From a virus: 37,404 nt of DNA. A program made the position numbers and the translations under genes. The stretch lies in IMG/VR virus record IMGVR_UViG_3300037166_000005, positions 1 through 37,404 of that record. The stretch is one strand, 5' to 3'. The notes below the pieces were generated by a model. That model had not been told where the DNA came from. It ran no database searches and saw only the letters and a program-made list of their open reading frames with translations. Numbering within the stretch: the stretch's first letter is position 1; each line of letters begins with the position of its first letter. This document shows, in pieces, positions 16,322 through 23,224 of the stretch.

Positions 16322-16402
16322 TCACAAAATCAGTACCGGCCCGCCGCCAACCGCGCGCGCCATCGTACTTAGCTGCACGCCGTAAGCCGCATCAAATACT
16401 CC
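16322..16402 (-). pseudogene. Orphan copy of the 3' end of the DUF4054 connector gene
   Basis: Read on the minus strand, the sequence after the stop of the 56-residue gene continues in the same frame as GVFDAAYGVQLSTMARAVGG and then GPVLIL before a TGA at 16322-16324. The intact connector gene ends YGVQLSTMAKVIGGGPVLIM. Twenty-nine bases are identical in both copies; the rest is diverged but encodes nearly the same peptide. There is no start of its own. It looks like the displaced original, or a second allele, of the connector 3' end. Confidence 0.8.
16358..16386 (-). repeat. 29-bp exact direct repeat, copy A
   Basis: Identical over 29 bases to 17179-17207 and in the same orientation, 821 bp apart. 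It encodes the connector's C-terminal YGVQLSTMA segment in the orphan copy. Bases on both sides differ, so the repeat has sharp ends. Confidence 0.9.
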
Positions 16403-16573
16403 TTAGCCCAGTGTCGCGATGAGCCGTGCTTTAGCGGCTTCACGGTCCTGTACGTTCTGTGTGTGCTGTGCTTGAATAACTGCGATCTGCGCACCGGTTT
16501 CAGTCTGAGCCTTATCTGCTGCCAGGAAGTCGGTGAGCGCTTGCTGAGCTACGTTCGGGTCTACTATGGGCAT
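16403..16573 (-). CDS. Small helical protein, 56 residues
   Basis: From ATG 16573 with GGAG upstream, the frame encodes MPIVDPNVAQQALTDFLAAD, then a Gln/Ala-rich amphipathic helix (AQIAVIQAQHTQNVQDREAA) and ends ARLIATLG. It starts 16 bases after the stop of the zinc-ribbon gene. Its frame runs through its TAA straight into the orphan connector 3' end. Codon pattern and ribosome binding site support a real gene; function is unknown. Confidence 0.65.
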   Translation of the reverse strand: MPIVDPNVAQQALTDFLAADKAQTETGAQIAVIQAQHTQNVQDREAAKARLIATLG

Positions 16574-16588
16574 TTCGGTGGTATCTCC

Positions 16589-17128
16589 TTAGTCATCGTC
16601 ACGATAGTGAGTTTTGTGCTGCGCCTTTAACTGCTCGTCAACGGACTTTGAGCTGCTGTGATTGTAGTTGAAACGGCAGCGTGGACACTTATAACTCCAA
16701 CTACCTGGCGCCGTAAAGTTCTTTTCGTCAAGATGAGCACCGCATGCATCACACTCACGGCCCTGCGGCTTGAAGTCCTTTGCCGCTTTGCGATCAAGAA
16801 CGCAGTCCAGTGCGCGATGGAGCCTGGAGCGGCGGTCTGCGGAGTCTTTGGCCTTTTGGTGCTCAGGTGCTTCAATACGTAGTCCACACTTCACGCAGGG
16901 CAGGTTAGCAGAACCGCGCTTTGGTGTTTGGTATGAATGTGGCTCAATCTTCCTCAAAGCTCTGATTCTGTCCTCATTCGTAACCGCGTCTTTGGCGGTA
17001 CGCAGCGCCATCAATTTATCTACCGCTACGGGCGGAAGGCCCTGGTTTATCAACCAATTACGAATACTGCCCTCAGAGTAACCACCAGCCCGCAAATCTT
17101 TAAGCATCTCTTCACGACTCTTCGCCAT
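16589..17128 (-). CDS. Modular zinc-ribbon protein with LHRALD motif
   Basis: 179 residues, with GGAGG eight bases before the ATG. Residues 1-43 form a short helical module (SREEMLKDLRAGGYSEGSI). TAKDAV (44-49) precedes a segment with CVKCGLRIE (78-86). KAKDSADRRSRLHRALDCVLD (92-112) and AAKDF (115-119) precede a zinc ribbon with CDACG (126-130) and CPRC (148-151). Three AKD linkers thus separate the modules. Together with the 56-residue gene it forms the cassette between the two 29-bp repeats. DNA binding is possible from the ribbons; function unknown. Confidence 0.75.
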   Translation of the reverse strand: MAKSREEMLKDLRAGGYSEGSIRNWLINQGLPPVAVDKLMALRTAKDAVTNEDRIRALRKIEPHSYQTPKRGSANLPCVKCGLRIEAPEHQKAKDSADRRSRLHRALDCVLDRKAAKDFKPQGRECDACGAHLDEKNFTAPGSWSYKCPRCRFNYNHSSSKSVDEQLKAQHKTHYRDDD

Positions 17129-17142
17129 CTCTCATTCCTCCA

Positions 17143-18120
17143 CTACATGATAAGCACTGGTCCACCACCGATGACTTTCGCCATCGTACTTAGCTGCACG
17201 CCGTAAGTTGTAAGTTGCCACTGCCCAAACTGCTCCAGTGATGCCAGCGCCTGATAACTCACTGACACGTCACCTACGCTCTTCGCGGTCTGCAGACCGC
17301 CGAACAACCCTTGAGCTGCGATCTGCGCACCGCTACTAACTCCTGGCGTTAGCACTTGGGTTTGAATCAGCCAGGTGGCATAAAGCTGATCACCGCTAAT
17401 GGTAGGCGTCATCAACGTAATAGTAACGCCGCTCAGGGTGTAGTCCACACCGCCCGGACGGAGGTACTCACCGTTCTTGGTGAGCGTGCTGAGCGTGTCA
17501 CCGGGAGGCTGTGCGCTCAAAGTGTAACTGCTGCCAGGAATTACGCCGGTCGGAACTTCACCGTGAACGGAAGACTCTAAGGCGAACCCAACCTCCGCCG
17601 CGTCGCTCTTTGCGAACAGCGTGAGGTAATGGGCGATGTACCATGCAATGGCGATGTACCATGCGTCTTGCCACCGCTCTTGCACCAGCGACGCGACGGC
17701 TAGGTTGAGGTAAAGCTGGATCACCGCAGTAGGCACTGGCGGCGCTTCATACACGGACAGAACGGCGGCGGAGGTCGTCACTAGGGCAGAGTTATTGACG
17801 GTGACGTTGCCGGCACCAATGGCTGTGATCACCGTGCCCTTAGGGAAGTTGCCAGGTGACTGCAGGAACTGTCCGTAGCTCAGGCCGGTGGTGCTAGCAA
17901 CCGTGATGGTGGGGCTGCCTGCTGCGATGGAGCAACCGCCAACGGTAGTGGGCAGCCCGAAGAACTTGTGGTAGACAGACAGGAAGTCATCCAGATAGTA
18001 CGGAGGATTCTGGCCGAACACAAAGCCGACTGAACCACCTCGGCCGCAGTCGGCGAAGAATCCGTTCTCAGCGCCCCAGGCAGTCTGCAGCCACAAATCG
18101 AAGTTCGGCCAGTTTCCCAT
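17143..18120 (-). CDS. Head-tail connector protein (DUF4054) with inserted beta modules
   Basis: 325 residues. The DUF4054 fold is seen in AVIQLYLNLAVASLVQERW, IAIAWYIAHYLTLFAKS, GGLQTAKSVGDVSVSY and the C-terminal FGQWQLTTYGVQLSTMAK. It forms the adaptor ring under the portal. Two extra beta modules interrupt it: residues about 62-124 (ITVASTTGLSYGQ...VITAIGAGNVTVNNSA) and 184-253 (GEVPTGVIPGSSYTLS...GVDYTLSG...GDQLYATWL). The second is related to the small fibre-associated protein at 882-1268. The 3' end carries one copy of the 29-bp repeat. Confidence 0.85.
   Translation of the reverse strand: MGNWPNFDLWLQTAWGAENGFFADCGRGGSVGFVFGQNPPYYLDDFLSVYHKFFGLPTTVGGCSIAAGSPTITVASTTGLSYGQFLQSPGNFPKGTVITAIGAGNVTVNNSALVTTSAAVLSVYEAPPVPTAVIQLYLNLAVASLVQERWQDAWYIAIAWYIAHYLTLFAKSDAAEVGFALESSVHGEVPTGVIPGSSYTLSAQPPGDTLSTLTKNGEYLRPGGVDYTLSGVTITLMTPTISGDQLYATWLIQTQVLTPGVSSGAQIAAQGLFGGLQTAKSVGDVSVSYQALASLEQFGQWQLTTYGVQLSTMAKVIGGGPVLIM
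17179..17207 (-). repeat. 29-bp exact direct repeat, copy B
   Basis: Exact copy of 16358-16386, here inside the intact 3' end of the connector gene. Together the copies bracket the 56-residue gene and the zinc-ribbon gene. Confidence 0.9.
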
Positions 18121-18131
18121 AGTACTCCTTG

Positions 18132-18506
18132 TTACTTCGTCAAGCCCAACTTGGCGCCACGTGAAGACTTCTTGGCAGGTGCCTTGGCCGCTTCTGGTTC
18201 GTCATCCTCGTCGTCCTCGTCGTCCTCGGTTACTCCGCCGTCTTCAGGCACCTTGCCATCCGGTTCCGGTTCCGGTTCCGGTTCCGCTACAACGGCTGCG
18301 ATGGGTTCAGGCGGCGTAAGGTTCACGATGCTGCCATCCTTGATACTCAGCTGGTAAGTCTGCGTCTCAGCGACCCAGGCCGGAACTTGGATGGGGCCTT
18401 CTTTTGTGGGGCCAGTAACGAAGCGACGCTCGCCGTTTTCTCCGCTGTGAAGCAGGAACAACTTGGCGCGCTTGAAGTACAGTGTTAGCATTTTCGTTTT
18501 ACTCAT
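18132..18506 (-). CDS. Acidic-tailed protein of unknown function upstream of the connector
   Basis: 124 residues. The first 75 (MLTLYFKRAKLFLLHSGENGERRFVTG..IQVPAWVAETQTYQLSIKDGSIVNL) look beta-rich and are typical of small proteins between capsid and connector genes. Residues 80-108 are low-complexity acidic (EPEPEPEPDGKVPE, then EDDEDDEDDE), and the C-terminus is basic (KKSSRGAKLGLTK). No family is recognised. An acid-base tail could bind capsid or scaffold. Confidence 0.75.
   Translation of the reverse strand: MSKTKMLTLYFKRAKLFLLHSGENGERRFVTGPTKEGPIQVPAWVAETQTYQLSIKDGSIVNLTPPEPIAAVVAEPEPEPEPDGKVPEDGGVTEDDEDDEDDEPEAAKAPAKKSSRGAKLGLTK
18200..18285 (-). repeat. Two short simple-sequence repeats (hexamer units)
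   Basis: A tcctcg/gtcctc-type hexamer repeats at 18200-18228 (encoding Asp/Glu) and ccggtt repeats four times at 18260-18285 (encoding Glu-Pro). Both preserve the frame, so copy-number change would only lengthen or shorten the acidic tail. Confidence 0.85.
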
Positions 18507-18514
18507 AGCTGGTA

Positions 18515-18661
18515 TTATCTCTCTTCTGCCTTGCTCAGAAGGCTGGTTAGGGAAGTGCTGCGCGGCGGTGATGGGTGTCTTACCAAAGCGGCCTGCAAGG
18601 TGACCGGGATGGTCTGACGCTTATAACCGCCGCGCAACTTCAGTGATGTGCTTTGAGGCAC
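18515..18661 (-). CDS. Possible 48-residue gene (GTG start)
   Basis: An open frame from GTG 18661 to TAA 18515 begins MPQSTSLKLRGGYKRQTIPV and is basic. There is no convincing ribosome binding site, and the start lies next to a terminator-like hairpin. It could also be chance within a structured untranslated region. No family is recognised. Confidence 0.3.
   Translation of the reverse strand: MPQSTSLKLRGGYKRQTIPVTLQAALVRHPSPPRSTSLTSLLSKAEER
18559..18636 (-). other. Long-range inverted repeat in the leader of the acidic-tailed gene
   Basis: TGCGCGGCGGT at 18559-18569 and its exact complement ACCGCCGCGCA at 18626-18636 can form an 11-bp GC-rich stem enclosing 56 bases. It lies between the homing endonuclease and the 18132-18506 gene. 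A structured leader, a non-coding RNA or the remains of a mobile element are all possible. Confidence 0.5.
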
Positions 18662-18665
18662 AAGA

Positions 18666-18694
18666 AAGCCCACAGCCGATGTAGCCGTGGGCTT
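18666..18694 (-). terminator. Terminator-like hairpin after the homing endonuclease
   Basis: On the minus strand AAGCCCAC pairs perfectly with GTGGGCTT (8 bp, 13-base loop), followed by TCTTGT. The hairpin begins 15 bases after the endonuclease stop codon. The U-tract is weak, so partial termination is likely; this could keep endonuclease transcripts from running into the neck genes. Confidence 0.6.
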
Positions 18695-18709
18695 AGTAGA
18701 ATTGATGGT

Positions 18710-19498
18710 TCACGCTTTCTTGCGCGTACCATTAGGATGCGTCTTATGCCAATAGACTTTGTGGGCCTCTGGCGTCATGGCTGCGTAGCGTGCTTTCCCG
18801 CTAATGCTTTGCTTCATACGCTCTGCCGGGTCCTTATAACGCTGTGTCTGCGCTATACTCTGATGTACGCGCTCTGCAGGGTTAGACCAACGACGACAAT
18901 TACCGGCACTTGTTTTTTCGTGCTCTGCCGGATCACTGTAGCGCCGTAATTGCATTGCACTTCGTTTTGCACATTCAGCAGGGTCTTTGCATAATAGTAT
19001 CTGGCTAGCCCGCTGTTTCTCATGCTCCGCTGGATTAGCGTAACGCCATAGTTGACCGTCCTGCATCTTCGCACGTTCAGCTGGGTCTTCAAAACGACGC
19101 TTTACACCAATACTCATCTTTTTACGCGACGCCTTAGAGTGCTTACCACGAAAACCCTCACCGCCAACAGTAAGATTGTAACTTTTATCGCCCAATAAAT
19201 CAGCGTTATATGTATGAAGTTTCTTAATGTAAGAGACTTCTTTTTCAAGTAGGTTTTTGCGTGGTCCGCGCCAGATTACTTCAAACTTAAAGCTCTTCCA
19301 ATGCTTATCAATCTTCCACGCTTTGCGCATAGCGCGATGGAGTGGACCCTTTGACACGCCAGTACAAGCATGCCAAATATGCTTCTTCCACCTATTAGTC
19401 TCCGGTTTACCAGTGGTATCACATCCTACGTAGCGTTTACCATTTACTAAATTAGTAATTAGATAAACACAACCCCAACCTTCTCGATGTTTTCTCAT
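18710..19498 (-). CDS. GIY-YIG homing endonuclease (free-standing) with 17-residue repeats
   Basis: 262 residues from ATG 19498, with AAGG five bases upstream; an ATG at 19510 is a weaker choice. The GIY-YIG nuclease domain is clear: GCVYLITNLVNGKRYVG, the Arg in NRWKKH, the Glu in NLLEKEVSYIKKL, and YNLTVGGEG. Residues about 136-239 are six tandem copies of a 17-residue unit built on a D/N-PAE-R/H-x-K core with aromatic spacing, likely the DNA-binding part. It sits between the major capsid gene and the acidic-tailed gene without interrupting either. It looks more AT-rich than its neighbours, which fits recent arrival. Confidence 0.9.
   Translation of the reverse strand: MRKHREGWGCVYLITNLVNGKRYVGCDTTGKPETNRWKKHIWHACTGVSKGPLHRAMRKAWKIDKHWKSFKFEVIWRGPRKNLLEKEVSYIKKLHTYNADLLGDKSYNLTVGGEGFRGKHSKASRKKMSIGVKRRFEDPAERAKMQDGQLWRYANPAEHEKQRASQILLCKDPAECAKRSAMQLRRYSDPAEHEKTSAGNCRRWSNPAERVHQSIAQTQRYKDPAERMKQSISGKARYAAMTPEAHKVYWHKTHPNGTRKKA
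18782..19093 (-). repeat. Six tandem 51-bp units in the endonuclease C-terminus
   Basis: Six consecutive copies encode FEDPAERAKMQ.., ANPAEHEKQRA.., KDPAECAKRSA.., SDPAEHEKTSA.., SNPAERVHQSI.. and KDPAERMKQSI.., with an exact 17-codon period. Confidence 0.9.
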
Positions 19499-19530
19499 GA
19501 TTACCTTCATGTACCATTTAAGAATTCAGG

Positions 19531-19557
19531 GAAGCGCGGCTGGTAAGACCGCGCTTC
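19531..19557 (-). other. Hairpin between capsid gene and homing endonuclease
   Basis: GAAGCGCGG and CCGCGCTTC form a perfect 9-bp stem with a 9-base loop. No U-tract follows on the minus strand (CCTGAATTC), so it may be a processing or pausing element, or a weak terminator after the capsid gene. Confidence 0.5.
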
Positions 19558-19595
19558 TCATGCAAGGTCATGACCCCTGCACTATCCCTGTAATT

Positions 19596-19601
19596 ATTAT
19601 A
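19596..19601 (-). promoter_or_regulatory. Weak promoter candidate upstream of the endonuclease
   Basis: A perfect TATAAT reads on the minus strand, 98 bases before the endonuclease start. The hexamer at the right distance for a -35 (CGGCAC) is poor and no extended -10 is present, so only the -10 supports it. Confidence 0.3.
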
Positions 19602-19625
19602 CCTCAGTTTGCCGCTTTGTGCCGA

Positions 19626-20684
19626 CTAAATTCCGTCAGCATACACGGCAGTGCTTGGCCGCTTGAAAATGACCTGTGAAATGCAGCCTGCAAACATCGT
19701 TTCATAGGCGCCGCCACGCCGTGTAGTAGGCACTGTCATAGCGGTTGTCATCGGTTGGGGCACCTTGAGGTACAGTGCTTTTTTCTGGTTGTGATAAAAC
19801 ACGGCGCGATCCAGTCCGTTACCAGTCTGCCCAGCCGTCGCAGTGTTGCCGACGCCCTGACCACTGATCCACGGGTTGGGGAGGAAGTCAATGGAAAATT
19901 TTACGCCGTGATGGGCCGCGACGCAGTTCTCTTCCACATACTTGATGATTGATGTCGCGACCGGCGCCCCGCCAATGGCCATCGGTTGGGTCAAGTACGC
20001 AAATTGAGTGTAAGGAATCAGCAGATGGTCAGCCATACCTTCAGAGGCGTCATATCCACTGTTCTGAACGGTCTGGTTGAGCGCAGTGTTGATGTCGGCT
20101 AGAATCTCCTGGGGTGTCTTCTTGCTCCAGTTGGTGCTGCCGCTGCCGCCGCCTGCTACTGTATATTCGTACACATTGGGGTTGTTGATGAGCGCGGGAT
20201 CGCCCAGGAACCCAGCGTAGACAACGAAGTCCAGCGCCTTTGCCCAGTTCGTCTCCACGCTCTCCTCGTACAGTTCTTGCAAGCTGAACGGAGGCGCTTG
20301 TCCGACTCGCAGCGCTGTTTCCATGCGCTTAAGATCGATCCAAGTGATCGTCATTCCCATGGCCCATGTATACGTGCGCCAGATACCCTTCTGAATGTCA
20401 GCCTGCGCAGACGGAATGTCAGTATTACTGGTTCCTTGCAAACCAAAATACTGAGTGCCGGTGGTTGCGTAATTACTGGCGAACGCCGTGATGAACTCGG
20501 GGAAGCCTCCGCCTACTTCAACAGCGATGTCGCGCTTGTGCGTCACCGCCTGCAATGGACGTACGAGGTCCGTGTCGATAAGTTCCAGGTTGCTCTGCAG
20601 GAACGCGAAGCCAGTTGCTCCGGCAGCGTCAAAAACCCGCGCGCGACCTGGAGCCGCGCCGTGATTGCGATTGTTACGAATCAT
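19626..20684 (-). CDS. Major capsid protein (DUF2184)
   Basis: 352 residues. The sequence LIDTDLVRPLQAVTHKRDIAVEVGGGFPEFITAFASNYATTGTQYFG and later the YAGFLGDPALINNP and LPNPWISGQG regions fit the DUF2184 major capsid family (HK97 fold). The C-terminus (QKKALYLKVPQPMTTA...GCISQVIFKRPSTAVYADG) is also typical. It follows the cement and protease genes in the standard order. The AGGAGA site lies about ten bases before the ATG. No N-terminal prodomain is obvious, in keeping with a separate scaffold in the protease gene. Confidence 0.92.
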   Translation of the reverse strand: MIRNNRNHGAAPGRARVFDAAGATGFAFLQSNLELIDTDLVRPLQAVTHKRDIAVEVGGGFPEFITAFASNYATTGTQYFGLQGTSNTDIPSAQADIQKGIWRTYTWAMGMTITWIDLKRMETALRVGQAPPFSLQELYEESVETNWAKALDFVVYAGFLGDPALINNPNVYEYTVAGGGSGSTNWSKKTPQEILADINTALNQTVQNSGYDASEGMADHLLIPYTQFAYLTQPMAIGGAPVATSIIKYVEENCVAAHHGVKFSIDFLPNPWISGQGVGNTATAGQTGNGLDRAVFYHNQKKALYLKVPQPMTTAMTVPTTRRGGAYETMFAGCISQVIFKRPSTAVYADGI

Positions 20685-20702
20685 GGTAAGCTGTTCTCCT
20701 TC

Positions 20703-21536
20703 TTAGGCCGCGTTGCGGACCTTGATTGTGATTTCAAGCATGTTGTTGGCGTCGACGTAACCAGTGCGCGCAACCACGTTCGGCAGCGCGATGAGGTTGC
20801 TGAAAGTCAGCACGCTGGTGGCTGTGATAGCAGTGGTGAGGCCAGAGCTGATAACGATCGTTGTGTACGAACCGGCCGTGCCCGTGCCACTCACGACGTA
20901 GCTGCCAGGAGCGATGCCAGGGCCAGTAACCACCATGCCGACATAGACACCCGTAAAGGTGATGCCGGTCAAAGAGGTCGCAGCCGCGGCAGCCGCGGTG
21001 ATGCCGTTCAACGTGAACAAGTCAGTAGCGACGGGGTTGGTTTCCCAGTCACCGATAAGGCCCGCAGAGACAGCCGTATTGAGGACGGCGCGAGTGTAGA
21101 CCTGTGCACCGGCAGCAGGAGCGCCGACGCTGAGCAGGATGGTTCCTGCACCGCGCTCTAGCACCTCAGCCATCTGCAGGTTGGCATAGCTGCCGACCGA
21201 CTGAACGCCCGGCGTGCCTGCGCCATAGCTCGAAGACCCTTGGTAAGTGAGCTGAGTCTTGACTTCACGGACGGCCATGCCGGCGAAGTAGTTAGCGATG
21301 TTGGCGGTGTTGGCGATGGTGGCGATGTAGTCCTTCACCGAAGTGAAAGCGCCGCCGCTGTTCGTGGTGCTCGGAATAACAACCGCCGGGTCGCCGAAGT
21401 TGAGGGTGTTGGTGGACGTCAGCGGCACGAACGAACGCGCCGTGATGATCGTATCACCGAAGCGAGAGACCGCCCCAGGGAAGCCGATATTCGGCCCAGT
21501 GACGGGAATGACCTGACCAAAAGCATACTGGGTCAT
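20703..21536 (-). CDS. Capsid structural cement protein (gp24-like)
   Basis: 277 residues between protease and capsid genes. The N-terminus (FPGAVSRFGDTIITARSFVPLTSTNTLNFGDPAVVIP) and the segment IANYFAGMAVREVKTQLTY are typical of cement proteins that stabilise the capsid lattice. The C-terminal half holds an extra beta module (GITFTGVYVGMVVTGPGIAPGSYVVSG...TTIVISSGL), similar in style to the first insert in the DUF4054 connector. It ends LPNVVARTGYVDANNMLEITIKV, the family's closing strand. GGAGG lies nine bases before the ATG. Confidence 0.85.
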   Translation of the reverse strand: MTQYAFGQVIPVTGPNIGFPGAVSRFGDTIITARSFVPLTSTNTLNFGDPAVVIPSTTNSGGAFTSVKDYIATIANTANIANYFAGMAVREVKTQLTYQGSSSYGAGTPGVQSVGSYANLQMAEVLERGAGTILLSVGAPAAGAQVYTRAVLNTAVSAGLIGDWETNPVATDLFTLNGITAAAAAATSLTGITFTGVYVGMVVTGPGIAPGSYVVSGTGTAGSYTTIVISSGLTTAITATSVLTFSNLIALPNVVARTGYVDANNMLEITIKVRNAA

Positions 21537-21538
21537 TG

Positions 21539-23212
21539 TTACTTGCCTCCTTTATGGGCATTGTGTGCAGCATCGTATGCGGCCTGTATGTCCGCAATAC
21601 GCTTGTCAGCGCCGGCAGCGCCAGAATCAGCGGCATGGGCGCGGTTGAGTGGTGCGCGAGGCAGCTTGCTATCACGTGCACGGGCTGCTCCGGCAAAGCT
21701 GCCGTAACCGCCGTTGCTGGCGCGAGAGCTGCGGGTAACGCTGCTCAGCGCCGAGTTGAAAGCGTCCTGCACCTTACTATCCTTGCAGCGGGCCACGACC
21801 GGCCGAAGCATCTTCAGCACCGCAGCGGCGCCGTCAGCAGCGCGGGCGCGGTCCTTAGCATGGCGCTTGTCACCCACAGGCTCCAAGTCCTCTTCGCCCT
21901 CTTCAAGGTCGTCGTCCTCAGCGCCCTCTTCTTCTTCGAGTTCCTCAGGATCTTCGTCCTTGGCGTCCTCAGCTTCAGGCTCTTCATTGCCGAGAACTTC
22001 ATCCAAAGGCGCGGCATCAACTACCGGCTCATCCTCTTCCTCGAGGTCTTCGTCGCTAGCATGCGCCGGCTCTTTCTCCTCTTCAGAGAAGAACTGGCCG
22101 AGCAGGGACTTCAGCTCTTCCAGGTCAGCGTCGTTAACCTTGCGGTCCTTTGCGCGGTGCTTGTCGCCGGCTTCTTCCTGGTCAATGAGGTCGTCCAGGG
22201 CGTCGTGCATGGCCTTGCGTTTGCCGTCCATTACTGGTTCGTCCTCCTCGTCAAGCTCGGCATCGCGCAGCTTGCGATCACGTGCCTTGCGCTTGGCGTC
22301 TGCCACCTCTTCGTCATGGTCGTCTTCTTCCATGAGCTCATTGTCGCGGGCCTTGCGGTCTCGCGCCTTCTTGTCCTCAGCGGGCGGAGGTGATTGCTTA
22401 ATGGCCTCAGCCGCCTCAGCCAACGCTTCTGGCTCCGCATCGGTAGCATAAGCCTTCAGGCCCAGACCGAGCAGGTGCTTCAAAACATTCGCCACGGGTT
22501 TGTTCTCCTTTTTCGAGGGTTGTACAGCGGTTGAGGTTTTAGACGTCGCCGCCCTTTCGACGGCGGGCGGCGCTATGGAACTAATGGGCGGTGAACTTGT
22601 AGGGTCAGGGGCGGAGTCGCCGATGGCTACTTCCAAACCGGCGCGGCCCTTGGGGACAATGGCGGCGTGGTTGCCGACCATATTGCATTGAATGATCTTC
22701 TTGCCGTCTCGCGCGATTGAGAAGTCATAGCCAAGGCTGACATCACGCGAAGTCTTATTGCGGACCTTATCGATAAGCGGCGCCCGCGAGATCACAAGGT
22801 CGGCGATCACTGGCCACTCACCGCTGTCCAGCTGCTCATCGCCTTTGCGCACATTCTGGATGTGGCCGCAGGCATACTCGGCAAAGTTGTTTGGAGTGAT
22901 AAAGCCAGGCGGATGGTTGTCTGCGATTGGCTTGCCGTTCAGCGATGCCAAGAACTCTGGCGCGAACACTTCGCTCGCCGGCCGGTACAAGTCAATAAGC
23001 GCCGATGGGTTGCCGATGTCAATGCCCAGGTCCTCCGCGCTCTCCTGCGGCAGGTCGCGCACAGCATACTCTTGGAAACCAGTCCGCGCAATGGGACAGC
23101 CAACCACGATAAGGAAACCCTCTGGCGTCTCGCTGATGTGCTCACTGAGTTGAGATACCAAGTAGCCATGAGCAGTCTGCGTGGCGTCGATCACTTCTTC
23201 GTTATTGGGCAT
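21539..23212 (-). CDS. Prohead protease (DUF2213) fused to an acidic scaffold
   Basis: 557 residues. Residues 1-200 form the DUF2213 protease: GKPIADNHPP (93-102), SRDVSLGYDF with candidate nucleophile Ser159, and MVGNHAAIVPKGRAG with candidate His182. Residues 230-557 are charged and helical and serve as scaffold. They contain repeated ARDRKARD, KARDRKLRD, HRAKDRKVND and RHAKDRARAAD elements and a segment KRKAMHDALDDLID (331-344) similar to the LHRALD motif of other proteins here. AAGGA precedes the ATG. The protease would digest its own scaffold during maturation; cutting at the repeated KD/RD sites is a hypothesis. Confidence 0.88.
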   Translation of the reverse strand: MPNNEEVIDATQTAHGYLVSQLSEHISETPEGFLIVVGCPIARTGFQEYAVRDLPQESAEDLGIDIGNPSALIDLYRPASEVFAPEFLASLNGKPIADNHPPGFITPNNFAEYACGHIQNVRKGDEQLDSGEWPVIADLVISRAPLIDKVRNKTSRDVSLGYDFSIARDGKKIIQCNMVGNHAAIVPKGRAGLEVAIGDSAPDPTSSPPISSIAPPAVERAATSKTSTAVQPSKKENKPVANVLKHLLGLGLKAYATDAEPEALAEAAEAIKQSPPPAEDKKARDRKARDNELMEEDDHDEEVADAKRKARDRKLRDAELDEEDEPVMDGKRKAMHDALDDLIDQEEAGDKHRAKDRKVNDADLEELKSLLGQFFSEEEKEPAHASDEDLEEEDEPVVDAAPLDEVLGNEEPEAEDAKDEDPEELEEEEGAEDDDLEEGEEDLEPVGDKRHAKDRARAADGAAAVLKMLRPVVARCKDSKVQDAFNSALSSVTRSSRASNGGYGSFAGAARARDSKLPRAPLNRAHAADSGAAGADKRIADIQAAYDAAHNAHKGGK

Positions 23213-23224
23213 GTAGAGTCCTTA

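Noticed and set aside
16403-16573. Reading the 56-residue gene as a fusion with the connector tail by stop readthrough
   Set aside because: The frame does continue through the TAA, but the connector tail without its core would have no known use. An insertion remnant is simpler.
18507-18709. Displaced capsid 3' end behind the capsid-linked endonuclease, as at the two other loci
   Set aside because: I looked for a peptide like the capsid C-terminus (IFKRPSTAVYADG) in this region and did not find one in the frame I read. The pattern is therefore claimed only for two loci.
20277-22451. Long plus-strand open frames opposite the capsid, cement and protease genes (up to 294 codons)
   Set aside because: They lie antisense to strongly supported genes, have composition expected of reverse-strand reading of GC-rich or repetitive acidic sequence, and show no family motif or proper ribosome binding site.
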